A stretch of 64,000 bases of DNA from Chlamydiales bacterium (GTDB lineage: Bacteria; Chlamydiota; Chlamydiia; Chlamydiales; Rhabdochlamydiaceae), in assembly GCA_016185065.1 (NCBI GenBank), contig JACPOL010000008.1:62001-126000 (forward strand), in the 5' to 3' direction. A program made the position numbers and the translations under genes. Shown here one piece after another: positions 16,126 to 24,356 of this stretch. Positions within the stretch are counted from its first letter, which is position 1. Every line of letters starts with the position of its first letter. Under the pieces are notes generated by a model. That model was not told the origin of the DNA, ran no database searches, and worked only from the letters and a program-made list of their open reading frames with translations.

Positions 16126-17121
16126 ATGTCTAAGACTTTTGCATACACTTGTGCGCTTTCGCTACTGGGATCTGCATCGCTTTCTGCACACGACGACTTA
16201 GGAATTGGCTACCACTGGTCTCTTCTCACAGAATTTGTCTACATGCAGAGATCGGAGCTGCACAGCCACTCGATTGTAGATAAGTACACGCCAAATCAGT
16301 CTTGTCCCTGTGATGAGAGAAGCGTGATGAATACAAAAGACCTTCTTCACGACTTCGATTTTGAGCCAGGGTTTCGAGTAGGTCTCTCTTATCAACCAGA
16401 CGACCGCTGGACGCTGGAGGGCAACTATCTCTATCTCAATGAGTGGGAAGGAGACGATACACATCATGGCAATGGAACGCTGAGTTTTCCAAGTTATTTA
16501 GGGGTCGATGGTTTTAATGCTGCCGACCGAGCTGAAGGCAACTATAGATCGCGCTTCTGGAATGCAGAGCTCAATATCTGGACACACGTCACACCGCGTA
16601 AAGTCGATGCCTACTCTTATTCTTGGGTAGTTGGCCTGCGCTACATCAACTTAAGAGAGATCTTTGATATCGCTTTCTTTACCGACTTTTTTTTAGGTGA
16701 AGATAAGAGCATATATAGTTCGCATGTGCACAACCATCTTGGCGGTCCTCAGATCGGGGGGTGTTTAGAGTGGAATGCAACGCATCAGCTCACATGGATG
16801 TTTTCTGCAAAGTTTGGCCCCATGGCAGATCGCGTCTGGCAGAAGACCTACGTTGCTGCAGACAATAACACAAATGTCCTCCGCAACTTTACCAAACACA
16901 GCTGGACTGCAGCTTTTCTTGCAGATGTTGCAGCCTCTGCACATTTTCAGGTGACCTCTCACTTCAATGTTCATGCAGGCTATGAGATGATCTACCTCAC
17001 TGGAGTGGCCCTTGCACCAGAACAGAGCCAGCGTCAGCACCACCATGTTCGCAAAGAAGTTAACTCGCACGGCAACGCCCTGCATCATGGGCTATTCGCC
17101 GGATTAATCATCAGTTTCTAA
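16126..17121 (+). CDS. MOMP-like / Lpg1974-type outer-membrane porin
   Basis: 331 aa with a signal peptide (MSKTFAYTCALSLLGSASLSA, cleavage near 21). The mature chain shows beta-barrel features: WSLLTEFVYMQR at the start, FRVGLSYQPDDRWTLEGNYLYL, several aromatic-flanked strands and a terminal phenylalanine (LIISF). This resembles the Legionella/environmental-chlamydia porin group that replaces or complements MOMP. An unusual His-rich loop (QRQHHHVRKEVNSHGNALHH, about 300-319) could bind metal or lie at the surface. Family assignment is by overall look rather than a diagnostic motif. Confidence 0.65.
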   Translation: MSKTFAYTCALSLLGSASLSAHDDLGIGYHWSLLTEFVYMQRSELHSHSIVDKYTPNQSCPCDERSVMNTKDLLHDFDFEPGFRVGLSYQPDDRWTLEGNYLYLNEWEGDDTHHGNGTLSFPSYLGVDGFNAADRAEGNYRSRFWNAELNIWTHVTPRKVDAYSYSWVVGLRYINLREIFDIAFFTDFFLGEDKSIYSSHVHNHLGGPQIGGCLEWNATHQLTWMFSAKFGPMADRVWQKTYVAADNNTNVLRNFTKHSWTAAFLADVAASAHFQVTSHFNVHAGYEMIYLTGVALAPEQSQRQHHHVRKEVNSHGNALHHGLFAGLIISF

Positions 17122-17133
17122 AGCCTCAAAATT

Positions 17134-18039
17134 ATGCGTTTTTCTCATCTAATAGTTTTCGTTTGTCTCGGTTTTCTATGCATGGGAGCGGCGCCCAAGT
17201 ATAAAGATCGCACGCCGAGCGCCCCTTATATTACAGGAGATGGATTCAGGCTGCACTGTAAGTTCATCATAGAGAAAGGTCGCCATGAGCTTGACTGTTC
17301 TGAAGTGAAAGAGGGGGATACGATCTTTGTTCAAACCGAGTACCTCTGGCGTTTCTTTCAAGAGTTACATCCTCGAATCAGAAAGCGATATATTCTAGTA
17401 ACTCACAATAGTGACATTGCAATTCCAGGCCCTTTTGTTCCCTACTTGCTTCATCCTAAAATTATCGCTTGGTTTGGACAGAATGTGGAGGGCTACTGCC
17501 ATCCGAAATTGCATCCCATTCCCATTGGTTTAGAAAACAGACAATATAGCAATGGCGATCCAAAAGTAATGGATGCCGCCTCTGAGAAGTTCTTCTCCGT
17601 GCCCAAAACAGTGCTTCTTTATAACAACTTCTCTCTTCACACCTTTCCTACAGAAAGGGGTAAGGTCTATGAGATTTTTAAAGACAAACCCTATTGCGTG
17701 ACTGCATCGCGCAAACCCTACATAGAATATCTTAGAGATCTTGCAGGATCGAAATTTGTACTTTGCCCAAGAGGCAATGGTCTAGATTGTCACAGAGTGT
17801 GGGAGTCTCTATACATGGGAGCAATTCCTGTTGTAAAAAGCTCTGCATCAGATAGTCTTTTCGACAACTTGCCTGTACTTATTATTGATGATTGGAACCA
17901 GCTTACAGAGGAGTTTCTTCATCAGAAATATGAAGAGTTCTCTTCAAAAGAGTATGCTTTTGACAATCTAACTCTGGGATACTGGCTGAAGATGATCGAT
18001 AAAGAAAAAGCCGGAGAAATCTCAAGACACAGAACTTAA
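17134..18039 (+). CDS. Exostosin-like (GT47-type) glycosyltransferase, exported
   Basis: 301 aa starting with a signal peptide or anchor (MRFSHLIVFVCLGFLCMGAA). The C-terminal half has the exostosin/GT47 block: KFVLCPRGNGLDCHRVWESL followed by YMGAIPVVKSS and VLIIDDW, which in this superfamily forms the nucleotide-sugar pocket. Exostosin domains are mainly eukaryotic, with scattered bacterial and giant-virus examples, so transfer is plausible. The export signal is odd for an enzyme that needs nucleotide sugars. The last nine codons run into the SRP RNA gene on the opposite strand, so the C-terminal AGEISRHRT is antisense to ffs and may not be part of the ancestral protein. Confidence 0.7.
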   Translation: MRFSHLIVFVCLGFLCMGAAPKYKDRTPSAPYITGDGFRLHCKFIIEKGRHELDCSEVKEGDTIFVQTEYLWRFFQELHPRIRKRYILVTHNSDIAIPGPFVPYLLHPKIIAWFGQNVEGYCHPKLHPIPIGLENRQYSNGDPKVMDAASEKFFSVPKTVLLYNNFSLHTFPTERGKVYEIFKDKPYCVTASRKPYIEYLRDLAGSKFVLCPRGNGLDCHRVWESLYMGAIPVVKSSASDSLFDNLPVLIIDDWNQLTEEFLHQKYEEFSSKEYAFDNLTLGYWLKMIDKEKAGEISRHRT

Positions 18040-18106
18040 GCTCTTAAGGCTGCTACCTTCCGGTCCTGACCTGGTTCGAGCGGCTCTATTTCTCGAGCTC
18101 CCCGGC
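18010..18106 (-). ncRNA. ffs: Signal recognition particle RNA (4.5S RNA)
   Basis: On the minus strand the conserved domain-IV sequence CCAGGTCAGG-ACCGGAAGGT-AGCAGCC is present: GGAA tetraloop closed by ACC/GGU and the symmetric and asymmetric internal loops that bind Ffh. The ends pair as a 97-nt hairpin, GCCGGGGAG with UUCUCCGGC and CUCGAGA with UCUUGAG, which fits the length of small bacterial SRP RNAs. The 3' stem is followed at once by a TTTTTCTTT tract, a terminator-like end. The RNA overlaps the 3' end of the convergent exostosin-like CDS by 30 bp. Confidence 0.93.
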
Positions 18107-18120
18107 AAAAATGGAGCCCT

Positions 18121-18126
18121 ATTCTA
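18121..18126 (-). promoter_or_regulatory. Candidate -10 box for ffs
   Basis: TAGAAT on the minus strand, 7-8 bases before the likely 5' end region of the SRP RNA (about 18106-18113). The expected -35 region is only weakly matched (TTCTAA at 17-bp spacing), which is common in chlamydial promoters. Confidence 0.4.
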
Positions 18127-18164
18127 CCATAAAAACAGAAAGTTAGAAGCTAAAAAAATCTTTA

Positions 18165-18306
18165 TTTACACAGAGATCACAGAGACACAGAGAAAGAGGA
18201 GGGAGAGAAAAATTGCCGCGGAGCGGCAGAGCATCTATCTTTTCTGCGGAGAGCAGAAAAGATAATCTTCTTCTCTTTCTCCGTGCCTCTGTGATCTCTG
18301 TGTAAA
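18165..18306. repeat. Palindromic element B2 (complete)
   Basis: Terminal inverted repeats TTTACACAGAGATCACAGAG (18165-18184) and its complement (18287-18306), extended imperfectly by ACACAGAGAAAGAGGA / TCTTCTCTTTCTCCGTG. The centre holds two further palindromes, GCCGCGGAGCGGC and CTTTTCTGC..GCAGAAAAG. It lies downstream of spoIID and upstream of ffs, both on the minus strand. The element at 36949 is the same sequence in opposite orientation. Confidence 0.93.
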
Positions 18307-18331
18307 ATCCCCTTCCTCTGTCTTCTTCTAC

Positions 18332-19534
18332 CTATTTTGTCTTATCTACTTTCGCTCCTGGAGCTGGCAGATTGCGCGTCTTCTCAATCTTTGTTTCAGG
18401 GAAGAAGGTTGAGAGGATCTTCGGTGCCTTCTCTCCTTTTTCAGCCATCTTATTAGCTGTGTAGAGGCAGAGGCCAACGCCAGGTCCATCACCGTAGCCA
18501 GTGAAGACGATCGAATCGCCCTTCATGCTAACTGTGAAGTCGCTGCTGCGGATCTTCTTTTCGCCGAGCTTCTTTTGGAAGGCGATAAAATCTAAAGTTC
18601 TCGCCTGGTCGCCGTCGATGATGCGGACACCGTAGACTTTAGCAGACGCCTTGTCGACGAAGAGATCAAGCGAGGAGATCGCCTTCAAGTCTAGACTCTT
18701 TGCCATCTCTTTTTTAGATATGGTATGGGTCCAGCGGAGCTGCTCCTTTTCGCTTTGAGCCATAGGAATCTCGACTCCTTTTGGAGCGTTGATATTCTTT
18801 CTATATAGAGCGGTGAAGTCTGCTGTTTTACCAGCGCAGTTTCTCGTCCAAGCTGTTGCAAATGGAGCATCTTTATAAGTCATGATCACATGACGGGTGT
18901 TGTCGATTGCGCGATCTACCATGAGGTTTTGCAGAGTCGCGCCATAACCTTGATAGCCCACATCTTTAGCTTCAACGTGCCACTTTGCATAAGGAGATCT
19001 GCTCACGAGAAAATAGCCCATGGTGCGAGCTGCGACAGCCACCGCTTCCATCGTCTCTTCTTCCACCTCGTCGGAGAATTGAGTATTCAAAGTCGATTTG
19101 AGGTAGGTCTCCATGTCGGTCTCGTTGATAACAAGGAACTTTCCATTGACGTTATAGATCTCGATGCAGCCTCGGTATTGCGTGCCATTCAAGACGATTG
19201 TTGTTTCAATGTCTGAGGGAACAATGCGTATTTGAGAAGCGCCATTCATCGAGTGGCCCCACTTGAGACCTTTCGCATCATAGGTCACAAAATCTCGTTT
19301 AGGGTTAGATCCAGAAGAGACTCGGAATCCGCTCTTCGCATCGTAAACCATATAAGGCCCCTTTACTTCTAGAAGGGGGCTGTTCTCGCCCTTGTCGAGC
19401 AGAACTTTGATCGTAGTGGGTTTATCAAATTGCGAAGGGTCGGCTTCAAACCGCTCGTATTTCATGGTAGCTTCAAGCGAAAGACCGCTTAAGCAGAATG
19501 TCGTGGCAACTAGTAGTGATGAAACGATTTTCAT
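18332..19534 (-). CDS. SpoIID-domain protein (peptidoglycan lytic transglycosylase-like)
   Basis: 400 aa with a signal peptide (cleavage near 22). The SpoIID domain is recognised by [10 protein letters not shown] (144-153) and [15 protein letters not shown] (162-176), matching the canonical YL-GVVPSEM and EALKAQAVAARTYAL blocks. SpoIID enzymes cleave peptidoglycan glycan strands, and in Chlamydiae a homologue has been linked to division. Aligned by eye, the catalytic glutamate of the PSEM motif is a glutamine here (Q152). Its start overlaps the ruvB stop by 4 bp; spoIID and ruvB are also neighbours in C. trachomatis (CT041-CT040). Confidence 0.85.
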   Translation of the reverse strand: MKIVSSLLVATTFCLSGLSLEATMKYERFEADPSQFDKPTTIKVLLDKGENSPLLEVKGPYMVYDAKSGFRVSSGSNPKRDFVTYDAKGLKWGHSMNGASQIRIVPSDIETTIVLNGTQYRGCIEIYNVNGKFLVINETDMETYLKSTLNTQFSDEVEEETMEAVAVAARTMGYFLVSRSPYAKWHVEAKDVGYQGYGATLQNLMVDRAIDNTRHVIMTYKDAPFATAWTRNCAGKTADFTALYRKNINAPKGVEIPMAQSEKEQLRWTHTISKKEMAKSLDLKAISSLDLFVDKASAKVYGVRIIDGDQARTLDFIAFQKKLGEKKIRSSDFTVSMKGDSIVFTGYGDGPGVGLCLYTANKMAEKGEKAPKILSTFFPETKIEKTRNLPAPGAKVDKTK

Positions 19535-20556
19535 GTTGTTTCTCCGTCGGAAATTTTCTGAGGGACTCTCCCTCGTAGATGTTGATAGGCGAGCGAAGTG
19601 GCTTCGCGTCCCCTGGGTGTACGTTTAATAAAACCTTGTAAAATCAAATAGGGCTCATAGACCTCTTCAAGAGTAGACTCCTCTTCGCCGACAGCGACAG
19701 AAAGAGTCTTTACTCCCACAGGCCCGCCCTCATAGTGGTCGATGATAACGCTCAAGATCTTCTTGTCCATCTCATCCAGACCCCTCTGATCGATCGCGAG
19801 CATCTCAAGGGCTTCGCATGCTGTATTACTATCGATGCTCTTTCGATTCTTCATCTGGGCGAAGTCTCTTACCCATCTCAGCAGATGGTTAACAATCCGA
19901 GGCGTTCCTCGAGCTCTGCGAGATATCTCAAGAGCTCCTTCGCCATCAATCTCAATGTTGAGGATCCGCGCTGTACGGATTACAATTTCTTTAAGGACCT
20001 GCGGTTCATAATAGTCGAGTCTGCATGTAAAAGCAAATCGGGATCGCATCGGAGAGCTTAAAAGTCCGCTGCGAGTCGTTGCCCCCACTAGACAAAAGCG
20101 GTTGAGCTTCACCTGGACGCTGCGTGAGCTGGGCCCGCTGTCGATGAGTATATCAAGGGCGAAGTCCTCCATTGCAGAGTAGAGATACTCTTCCACCTGT
20201 CTCGGCAGGCGGTGGATCTCGTCGATAAAGAAGATATCGCCATCTTTTAAATTGGTTAAGATGCCAGCCAGGTCGCCCGGTTTTTCGAGCATAGGACCTG
20301 AACTTACAACGAGGTCTGTTCCCATTGTTTTTGCAAGGATGTTGGCAAGCGTCGTCTTCCCAAGGCCTGGGGGGCCGTGGAAGAGGCAGTGGCCAAGGGA
20401 CTCTTTCCTCAGCTTTGCGGCGCCAAGAAAAACCTCAAGCCGCTTCTGAAGCTGCTCCTGCCCGATGAAATCTCTCATCGACTGCGGACGAATCTGCAGT
20501 TCGAAGGTCTCATCTGGCTTAACCCAGCTAGACTGTATGGATGGATGGGACATCAT
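19531..20556 (-). CDS. ruvB: Holliday junction branch-migration ATPase RuvB
   Basis: AAA+ motor that, with RuvA, drives Holliday junction migration. 341 aa, normal length. Walker [10 protein letters not shown] (61-69), Walker B FIDEIHRL, sensor [17 protein letters not shown] and a C-terminal winged helix ([23 protein letters not shown]) are all intact. It diverges from dcd with a 90-bp intergenic region. Confidence 0.96.
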   Translation of the reverse strand: MMSHPSIQSSWVKPDETFELQIRPQSMRDFIGQEQLQKRLEVFLGAAKLRKESLGHCLFHGPPGLGKTTLANILAKTMGTDLVVSSGPMLEKPGDLAGILTNLKDGDIFFIDEIHRLPRQVEEYLYSAMEDFALDILIDSGPSSRSVQVKLNRFCLVGATTRSGLLSSPMRSRFAFTCRLDYYEPQVLKEIVIRTARILNIEIDGEGALEISRRARGTPRIVNHLLRWVRDFAQMKNRKSIDSNTACEALEMLAIDQRGLDEMDKKILSVIIDHYEGGPVGVKTLSVAVGEEESTLEEVYEPYLILQGFIKRTPRGREATSLAYQHLRGRVPQKISDGETT

Positions 20557-20646
20557 AGCTCATTGAATAGACTACTCGAACAAAAAACTCTAGCAAGAAA
20601 ACGACTTTGGACGCTATATCTAAACCGAAACAATTGGGGAAAAACA

Positions 20647-21213
20647 ATGAGTTTACAATCAGATCGCTGGATTCGTCAGATGGCAAAGACCCACGGGATG
20701 ATAGAGCCTTTTGTAGAGGGGCAGGTCCGCTTCCAAAGAGATGAGAAGGTCATCAGCTATGGACTTTCGAGCTATGGATATGACATGCGTGTCTCCAATG
20801 AGTTCAAGGTGTTTACCAACATGTCTAACGCCATTGTCGACCCCAAAAACTTCAATGAGAGCGCTTTTGTCCATCAAGAAGTGGACGTCTGCATTGTCCC
20901 TCCAAACTCATTTGCGCTCGCACGCAGCGTCGAGTATTTCCGGATCCCGCGCTCGGTTCTCACTCTCTGCATTGGAAAGTCGACCTATGCTCGTTGCGGT
21001 ATTATCGTCAACGTGACCCCATTTGAGCCCGAGTGGGAGGGGTATGTTACCCTTGAAATTTCAAATACAACCCCACTTCCAGCTAAGATCTACGCCAATG
21101 AGGGAATCGCGCAGGTGCTCTTCTATCAAGCAGCTGAAGAGTGCGAGATCTCCTATGCCGATCGAAAAGGCAAATATATGGGCCAAGTAGGCATTACCTT
21201 ACCGGTCGCATAA
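20647..21213 (+). CDS. dcd: dCTP deaminase
   Basis: Deaminates dCTP to dUTP for thymidylate synthesis. 188 aa, the usual size. Conserved stretches: [13 protein letters not shown], the catalytic region [20 protein letters not shown] (with the active-site glutamate in GYVTLEISN) and the C-terminal [12 protein letters not shown] lid. The open frame continues far upstream through ruvB antisense, but the ATG at 20647 follows TTGGGGAAAAACA and starts at the family N-terminus. The dcd-ruvB-spoIID trio keeps the C. trachomatis order. Confidence 0.95.
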   Translation: MSLQSDRWIRQMAKTHGMIEPFVEGQVRFQRDEKVISYGLSSYGYDMRVSNEFKVFTNMSNAIVDPKNFNESAFVHQEVDVCIVPPNSFALARSVEYFRIPRSVLTLCIGKSTYARCGIIVNVTPFEPEWEGYVTLEISNTTPLPAKIYANEGIAQVLFYQAAEECEISYADRKGKYMGQVGITLPVA

Positions 21214-21337
21214 TAAGAGAGTGTCTACAAAAAAACCATTCGGCCTGCCTTTGATGAGGATTTTCCTTTTAGCTCTAGAAATAAAATAGGGCTTTTCACA
21301 CAATCAGGTTGTTAGTGCAATTAACCCCTCACGAGTT

Positions 21338-21673
21338 ATGCAGACGGGCAGGTCTCTTAAGTGGCAGGAGTTTGAGGTTTTCAAACGGCCTCTATTTGCC
21401 CGCAACTGGTGGGTAATTGCGATCATCGGATTCTCCTATCTCCTCTATGCTCACGGAATACAGAAGAAGAAAGAGGCCCTTTTTCAGTTGGAAAAGCGTC
21501 TGCATACTCTTCAGCATGAGAGGGGAGTTGCCATTGAACTTCAAAATGAGCTAAAGCTTCAAGTCCAGAGCCAGAAAGATCCTGCATGGATCGAAATGAC
21601 CCTCATGAAAGGGTTAGGACTTGTTCCAGATGGCCAGCGCAAAGTCTACTTTGAAAAGACTGAAAATAAGTGA
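21338..21673 (+). CDS. Small single-pass membrane protein with coiled coil (FtsL/DivIC-like topology)
   Basis: 111 aa: short cytoplasmic N-terminus, one transmembrane segment (about 26-42, WWVIAIIGFSYLLYA), a heptad-rich segment (44-78) and a short C-terminal domain that includes MTLMKGLGLVPDGQRKVYF. This is the plan of the FtsL/DivIC/FtsB divisome proteins, but the sequence is not diagnostic. In C. trachomatis a small protein also precedes the CorC-like pair. Its stop overlaps the GTG start of the next gene. Confidence 0.65.
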   Translation: MQTGRSLKWQEFEVFKRPLFARNWWVIAIIGFSYLLYAHGIQKKKEALFQLEKRLHTLQHERGVAIELQNELKLQVQSQKDPAWIEMTLMKGLGLVPDGQRKVYFEKTENK

Positions 21674-22923
21674 TTACTGCAAGCTTAGTTGCATTCTTAG
21701 TTCTCCTCCTCTTCCTTTCCGGCTACTTCTCCTCTTCTGAGACCGCGCTCTTCTCTCTTCCTTCCATGACAGTTAAAGCCTATCAGAGAGAGAGCGATCC
21801 TCGAAAGCGGCTGATCTATAACCTTCTGTCGCGCCCTCGAGATCTGCTCGTCACGATTCTGATGCTCAATATTCTGATGAATCTTCTAGTGCAGAACGTG
21901 GTTGCGACGATCTTTGGATCCTATTCCAATTGGATCTTGAATGTCGGACTCCCGCTGCTATTAACTCTCGTCTTTGGCGAGGCTATCCCTAAATCGATCG
22001 GACTCGCAAATAATGAGAAGATCGCATACACCGTCGCCCCCTCTCTCTCGAGAGCGCAGACGGTGATCAAACCTTTTGCCGGCGTCTTTATCAGCATTAC
22101 GAGCGTCATCTCGCGCATCATGTTCTTCTTCCTCCGAAAGGAGGATGAGATTTCGATCGATGAGCTGCAACACGCTCTTAAAACATCGCGTGAATATGGC
22201 GTGTTGAACGAGGATGAAGCTGAACTCATCCGCGGCTACTTAAATCTGCAGGAGTCCTCGATCAAAGCGCTCATGCGCCCAAGAGAGGAGGTCCTCTTCT
22301 TTGACCTTGAAGAGCCCCTATCGAAGTTGATCCACCTTTTTGTCGACCAGGAGTGTTCACGAATTCCCATTTGCAGGGGAGGGCTCGATCAGATCGTCGG
22401 CGTCATGACAAGCCGCCTCTTCTTTCTCCATAGACCCTCTCTCAATCAGACCCTCGATCTTCTTCCCATCTTGATGAAGCCGATCTTTGTTCCAGAGACG
22501 ATGCCCGCGCATGCTCTTCTTAGACAGATGTATGAGCAGGAGCTCTCTATTGCAACAGTGGTCGATGAGTATGGGTCGGTCTCCGGAATCATCGCTCTGG
22601 AAGACCTCGTCGAGGTGGTCGTCGGCGAGATCGTCGACCGCCGAGATGAGAAGAACCGCTACACGAAAGCCGGCGAAGAGGTGATTATCACGAGCGGAAA
22701 GCTCGAGTTAATCGAATTTGAAGAGATCTTTGGGGTCTCCCTCAAAAGCGAAAACAACATGGTGACGATAGGCGGCTGGCTCACAGAGCAGCTTGGAGAT
22801 ATCCCCAAGGCCGGAACCAAGTTTTTGACGAAGGAGTTTCTCTTCCACGTGCTGGCTGCAGACCCTCAACGGATACGCCGCGTGTATATCCGCCGTTTAC
22901 ATACAAAAAAGAAGCGCTCTTAA
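21670..22923 (+). CDS. CorC/HlyC-type DUF21-CBS transporter-like protein (first)
   Basis: 417 aa: DUF21/CNNM membrane domain (1-150, several helices, YFSSSETALFSLPSM), a CBS-domain pair (about 200-325, LMRPREEVLFFDLEE and ELSIATVVDEYGSVSGIIALEDLVE) and a CorC_HlyC C-terminal domain (about 335-410). The family is linked to Mg/Co efflux; the name haemolysin is historical. It starts with GTG at 21670, overlapping the stop of the preceding gene. It is paired with a second, diverged copy 2 bp downstream, as in Chlamydia. Confidence 0.9.
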   Translation: MITASLVAFLVLLLFLSGYFSSSETALFSLPSMTVKAYQRESDPRKRLIYNLLSRPRDLLVTILMLNILMNLLVQNVVATIFGSYSNWILNVGLPLLLTLVFGEAIPKSIGLANNEKIAYTVAPSLSRAQTVIKPFAGVFISITSVISRIMFFFLRKEDEISIDELQHALKTSREYGVLNEDEAELIRGYLNLQESSIKALMRPREEVLFFDLEEPLSKLIHLFVDQECSRIPICRGGLDQIVGVMTSRLFFLHRPSLNQTLDLLPILMKPIFVPETMPAHALLRQMYEQELSIATVVDEYGSVSGIIALEDLVEVVVGEIVDRRDEKNRYTKAGEEVIITSGKLELIEFEEIFGVSLKSENNMVTIGGWLTEQLGDIPKAGTKFLTKEFLFHVLAADPQRIRRVYIRRLHTKKKRS

Positions 22924-22924
22924 G

Positions 22925-24160
22925 ATGGACTGGAAGTTCTACCTAATACTCCTGCTGGTCTGCCTGGTTGTCCAGGGCTTCTACTCTATGCTTGAGATGG
23001 CTTGCGTCTCATTCAATAAGGTTCGGCTTCAATACTACGTCAGTCAGGGTAATAGACGCGCAAAGTGGCTCACCTCGCTCCTTAAACGGCCGGCGATTCT
23101 CTTTGGCACGACGCTCATCGGCGTTAATCTTACACTTCAGCTCGGCTCTGAGTCTGCCCGCCGCCTCTACGAGAGCATCGGCATCAATCCCGACTTTGCC
23201 CCCATCTCTCAGTGGGTCCTCGTCCTTCTTTTTGCCGAGATTGCGCCCCTTTTTGCTGGAAGGCGTTATGCTGAGCATGTGGTCATGTTGGGGATTCCCT
23301 TCATCTACGCCTCTTCGATTCTCTTGCGGCCTGTCATCTGGGGCCTCGACCTTCTCTGCTCGCTGATCAACAGATTGGTTGGAAGCCCCAAGGACTCTGG
23401 CCTCTACCTAACCCGAGATGAGCTGCAGAAGATGCTTGAAGAGCAAGAGGTGAGGCCCTACAGAGCCGATCAGACCGAACTTAGCTCTGTCGCTGGGCGG
23501 ATCTTCTCGTTAAAAACGAAGATTGCAAAAGAGATGATGAAGCCGCTGACTTCGGTGAATATGATCCCCTCGATCTGCACGATTGCGGAGATGCGCGCGC
23601 TCCTCTCTGCTCACTACTCTCCCTTTCTGCCCATTTTTCACAGAACGCCTCAGAATATCGTGGCGATCGCCTATCCTCGAGACCTACTGCGCTTCCCTGA
23701 AAATGCGCGCGTTAGAGAGCATGCGCGTCCTCCTTGGTTTATCACCGAGAACACCTCGATTCTTCAGCTACTGAAACAGTTCAGAAGAAACAATAAGAGC
23801 ATCGCGATCGTCCTCAACCAGGCGGGGCTCGCTGTTGGTATCTTGACGCTCGATGAGATTCTAGATGAGATTTTTGGCCAGAGCGACAGCTGGCCTTCCA
23901 TCAATGAGATGGCACCTCGCGCGCACCATGTGATGGTCGACCGCACCTTCCCGGGCGATATGACGATTAAGGAGTTTAATCAGCAGTTTAATGTCCACCT
24001 TCCAGATGAAGGGGTCGAGACCTTAGAGGAGCTCGTCACTAAGCACCTTGGCCACCCGCCAAGCAAGGGAGAGACCATCCGCATCGATCAGTTCGAACTC
24101 ACCGTCGAAGAGGCCTCCCTCCTCGGCGCCAAGATGATCTCCATTCAAACCGTCTACTAA
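22925..24160 (+). CDS. CorC/HlyC-type DUF21-CBS transporter-like protein (second)
   Basis: 411 aa with the same order of domains as its neighbour: DUF21 membrane region (1-150, FYSMLEMACVSFNKVRLQYY), CBS pair (about 205-320, IVLNQAGLAVGILTLDEILDEIFG) and CorC_HlyC tail (about 330-405). The first CBS motif is more degenerate than in the upstream copy, suggesting a regulatory subunit-like divergence. The two may form a heteromer; that is inference from adjacency. It ends 19 bp before palindromic element A5. Confidence 0.88.
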   Translation: MDWKFYLILLLVCLVVQGFYSMLEMACVSFNKVRLQYYVSQGNRRAKWLTSLLKRPAILFGTTLIGVNLTLQLGSESARRLYESIGINPDFAPISQWVLVLLFAEIAPLFAGRRYAEHVVMLGIPFIYASSILLRPVIWGLDLLCSLINRLVGSPKDSGLYLTRDELQKMLEEQEVRPYRADQTELSSVAGRIFSLKTKIAKEMMKPLTSVNMIPSICTIAEMRALLSAHYSPFLPIFHRTPQNIVAIAYPRDLLRFPENARVREHARPPWFITENTSILQLLKQFRRNNKSIAIVLNQAGLAVGILTLDEILDEIFGQSDSWPSINEMAPRAHHVMVDRTFPGDMTIKEFNQQFNVHLPDEGVETLEELVTKHLGHPPSKGETIRIDQFELTVEEASLLGAKMISIQTVY

Positions 24161-24178
24161 ACTAGAAGTCCTTTTTCC

Positions 24179-24330
24179 TTCTTTGACCGAACGAAGAGAG
24201 GTCCCTGGAGTGCGTGCGCTTTGCGCCGCCCTGAATTTATTAAAATTTTGTTTGCAATTCTGCTCTGAAGGAAAGCAAGGCGGCGCAGAGCGCACGCACT
24301 CCAGGGATTTCGCTTCGCTCAATCAAAGAA
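24179..24330. repeat. Palindromic element A5 (diverged subfamily)
   Basis: Arms 24203-24230 and 24279-24306 read CCCTGGAGTGCGTGCG and its complement, 28 bp with a single G:U-type change. Outer arms TTCTTTGACCGAACGAAG (24179-24196) and CTTCGCTCAATCAAAGAA (24313-24330) also pair. Compared with A1/A2 the arm sequence has changed on both sides together. The outer sequence matches the outer extension of A2. It sits between convergent genes. Confidence 0.9.
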
Positions 24331-24356
24331 TAAGAGAAAGAGAGTTCTCTTTTCTG

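Noticed and set aside
20377..20646. N-terminal extension of Dcd reading through ruvB antisense
   Set aside because: The extension has no homology to dCTP deaminase and the ATG at 20647 has a ribosome-binding site and matches the family start.
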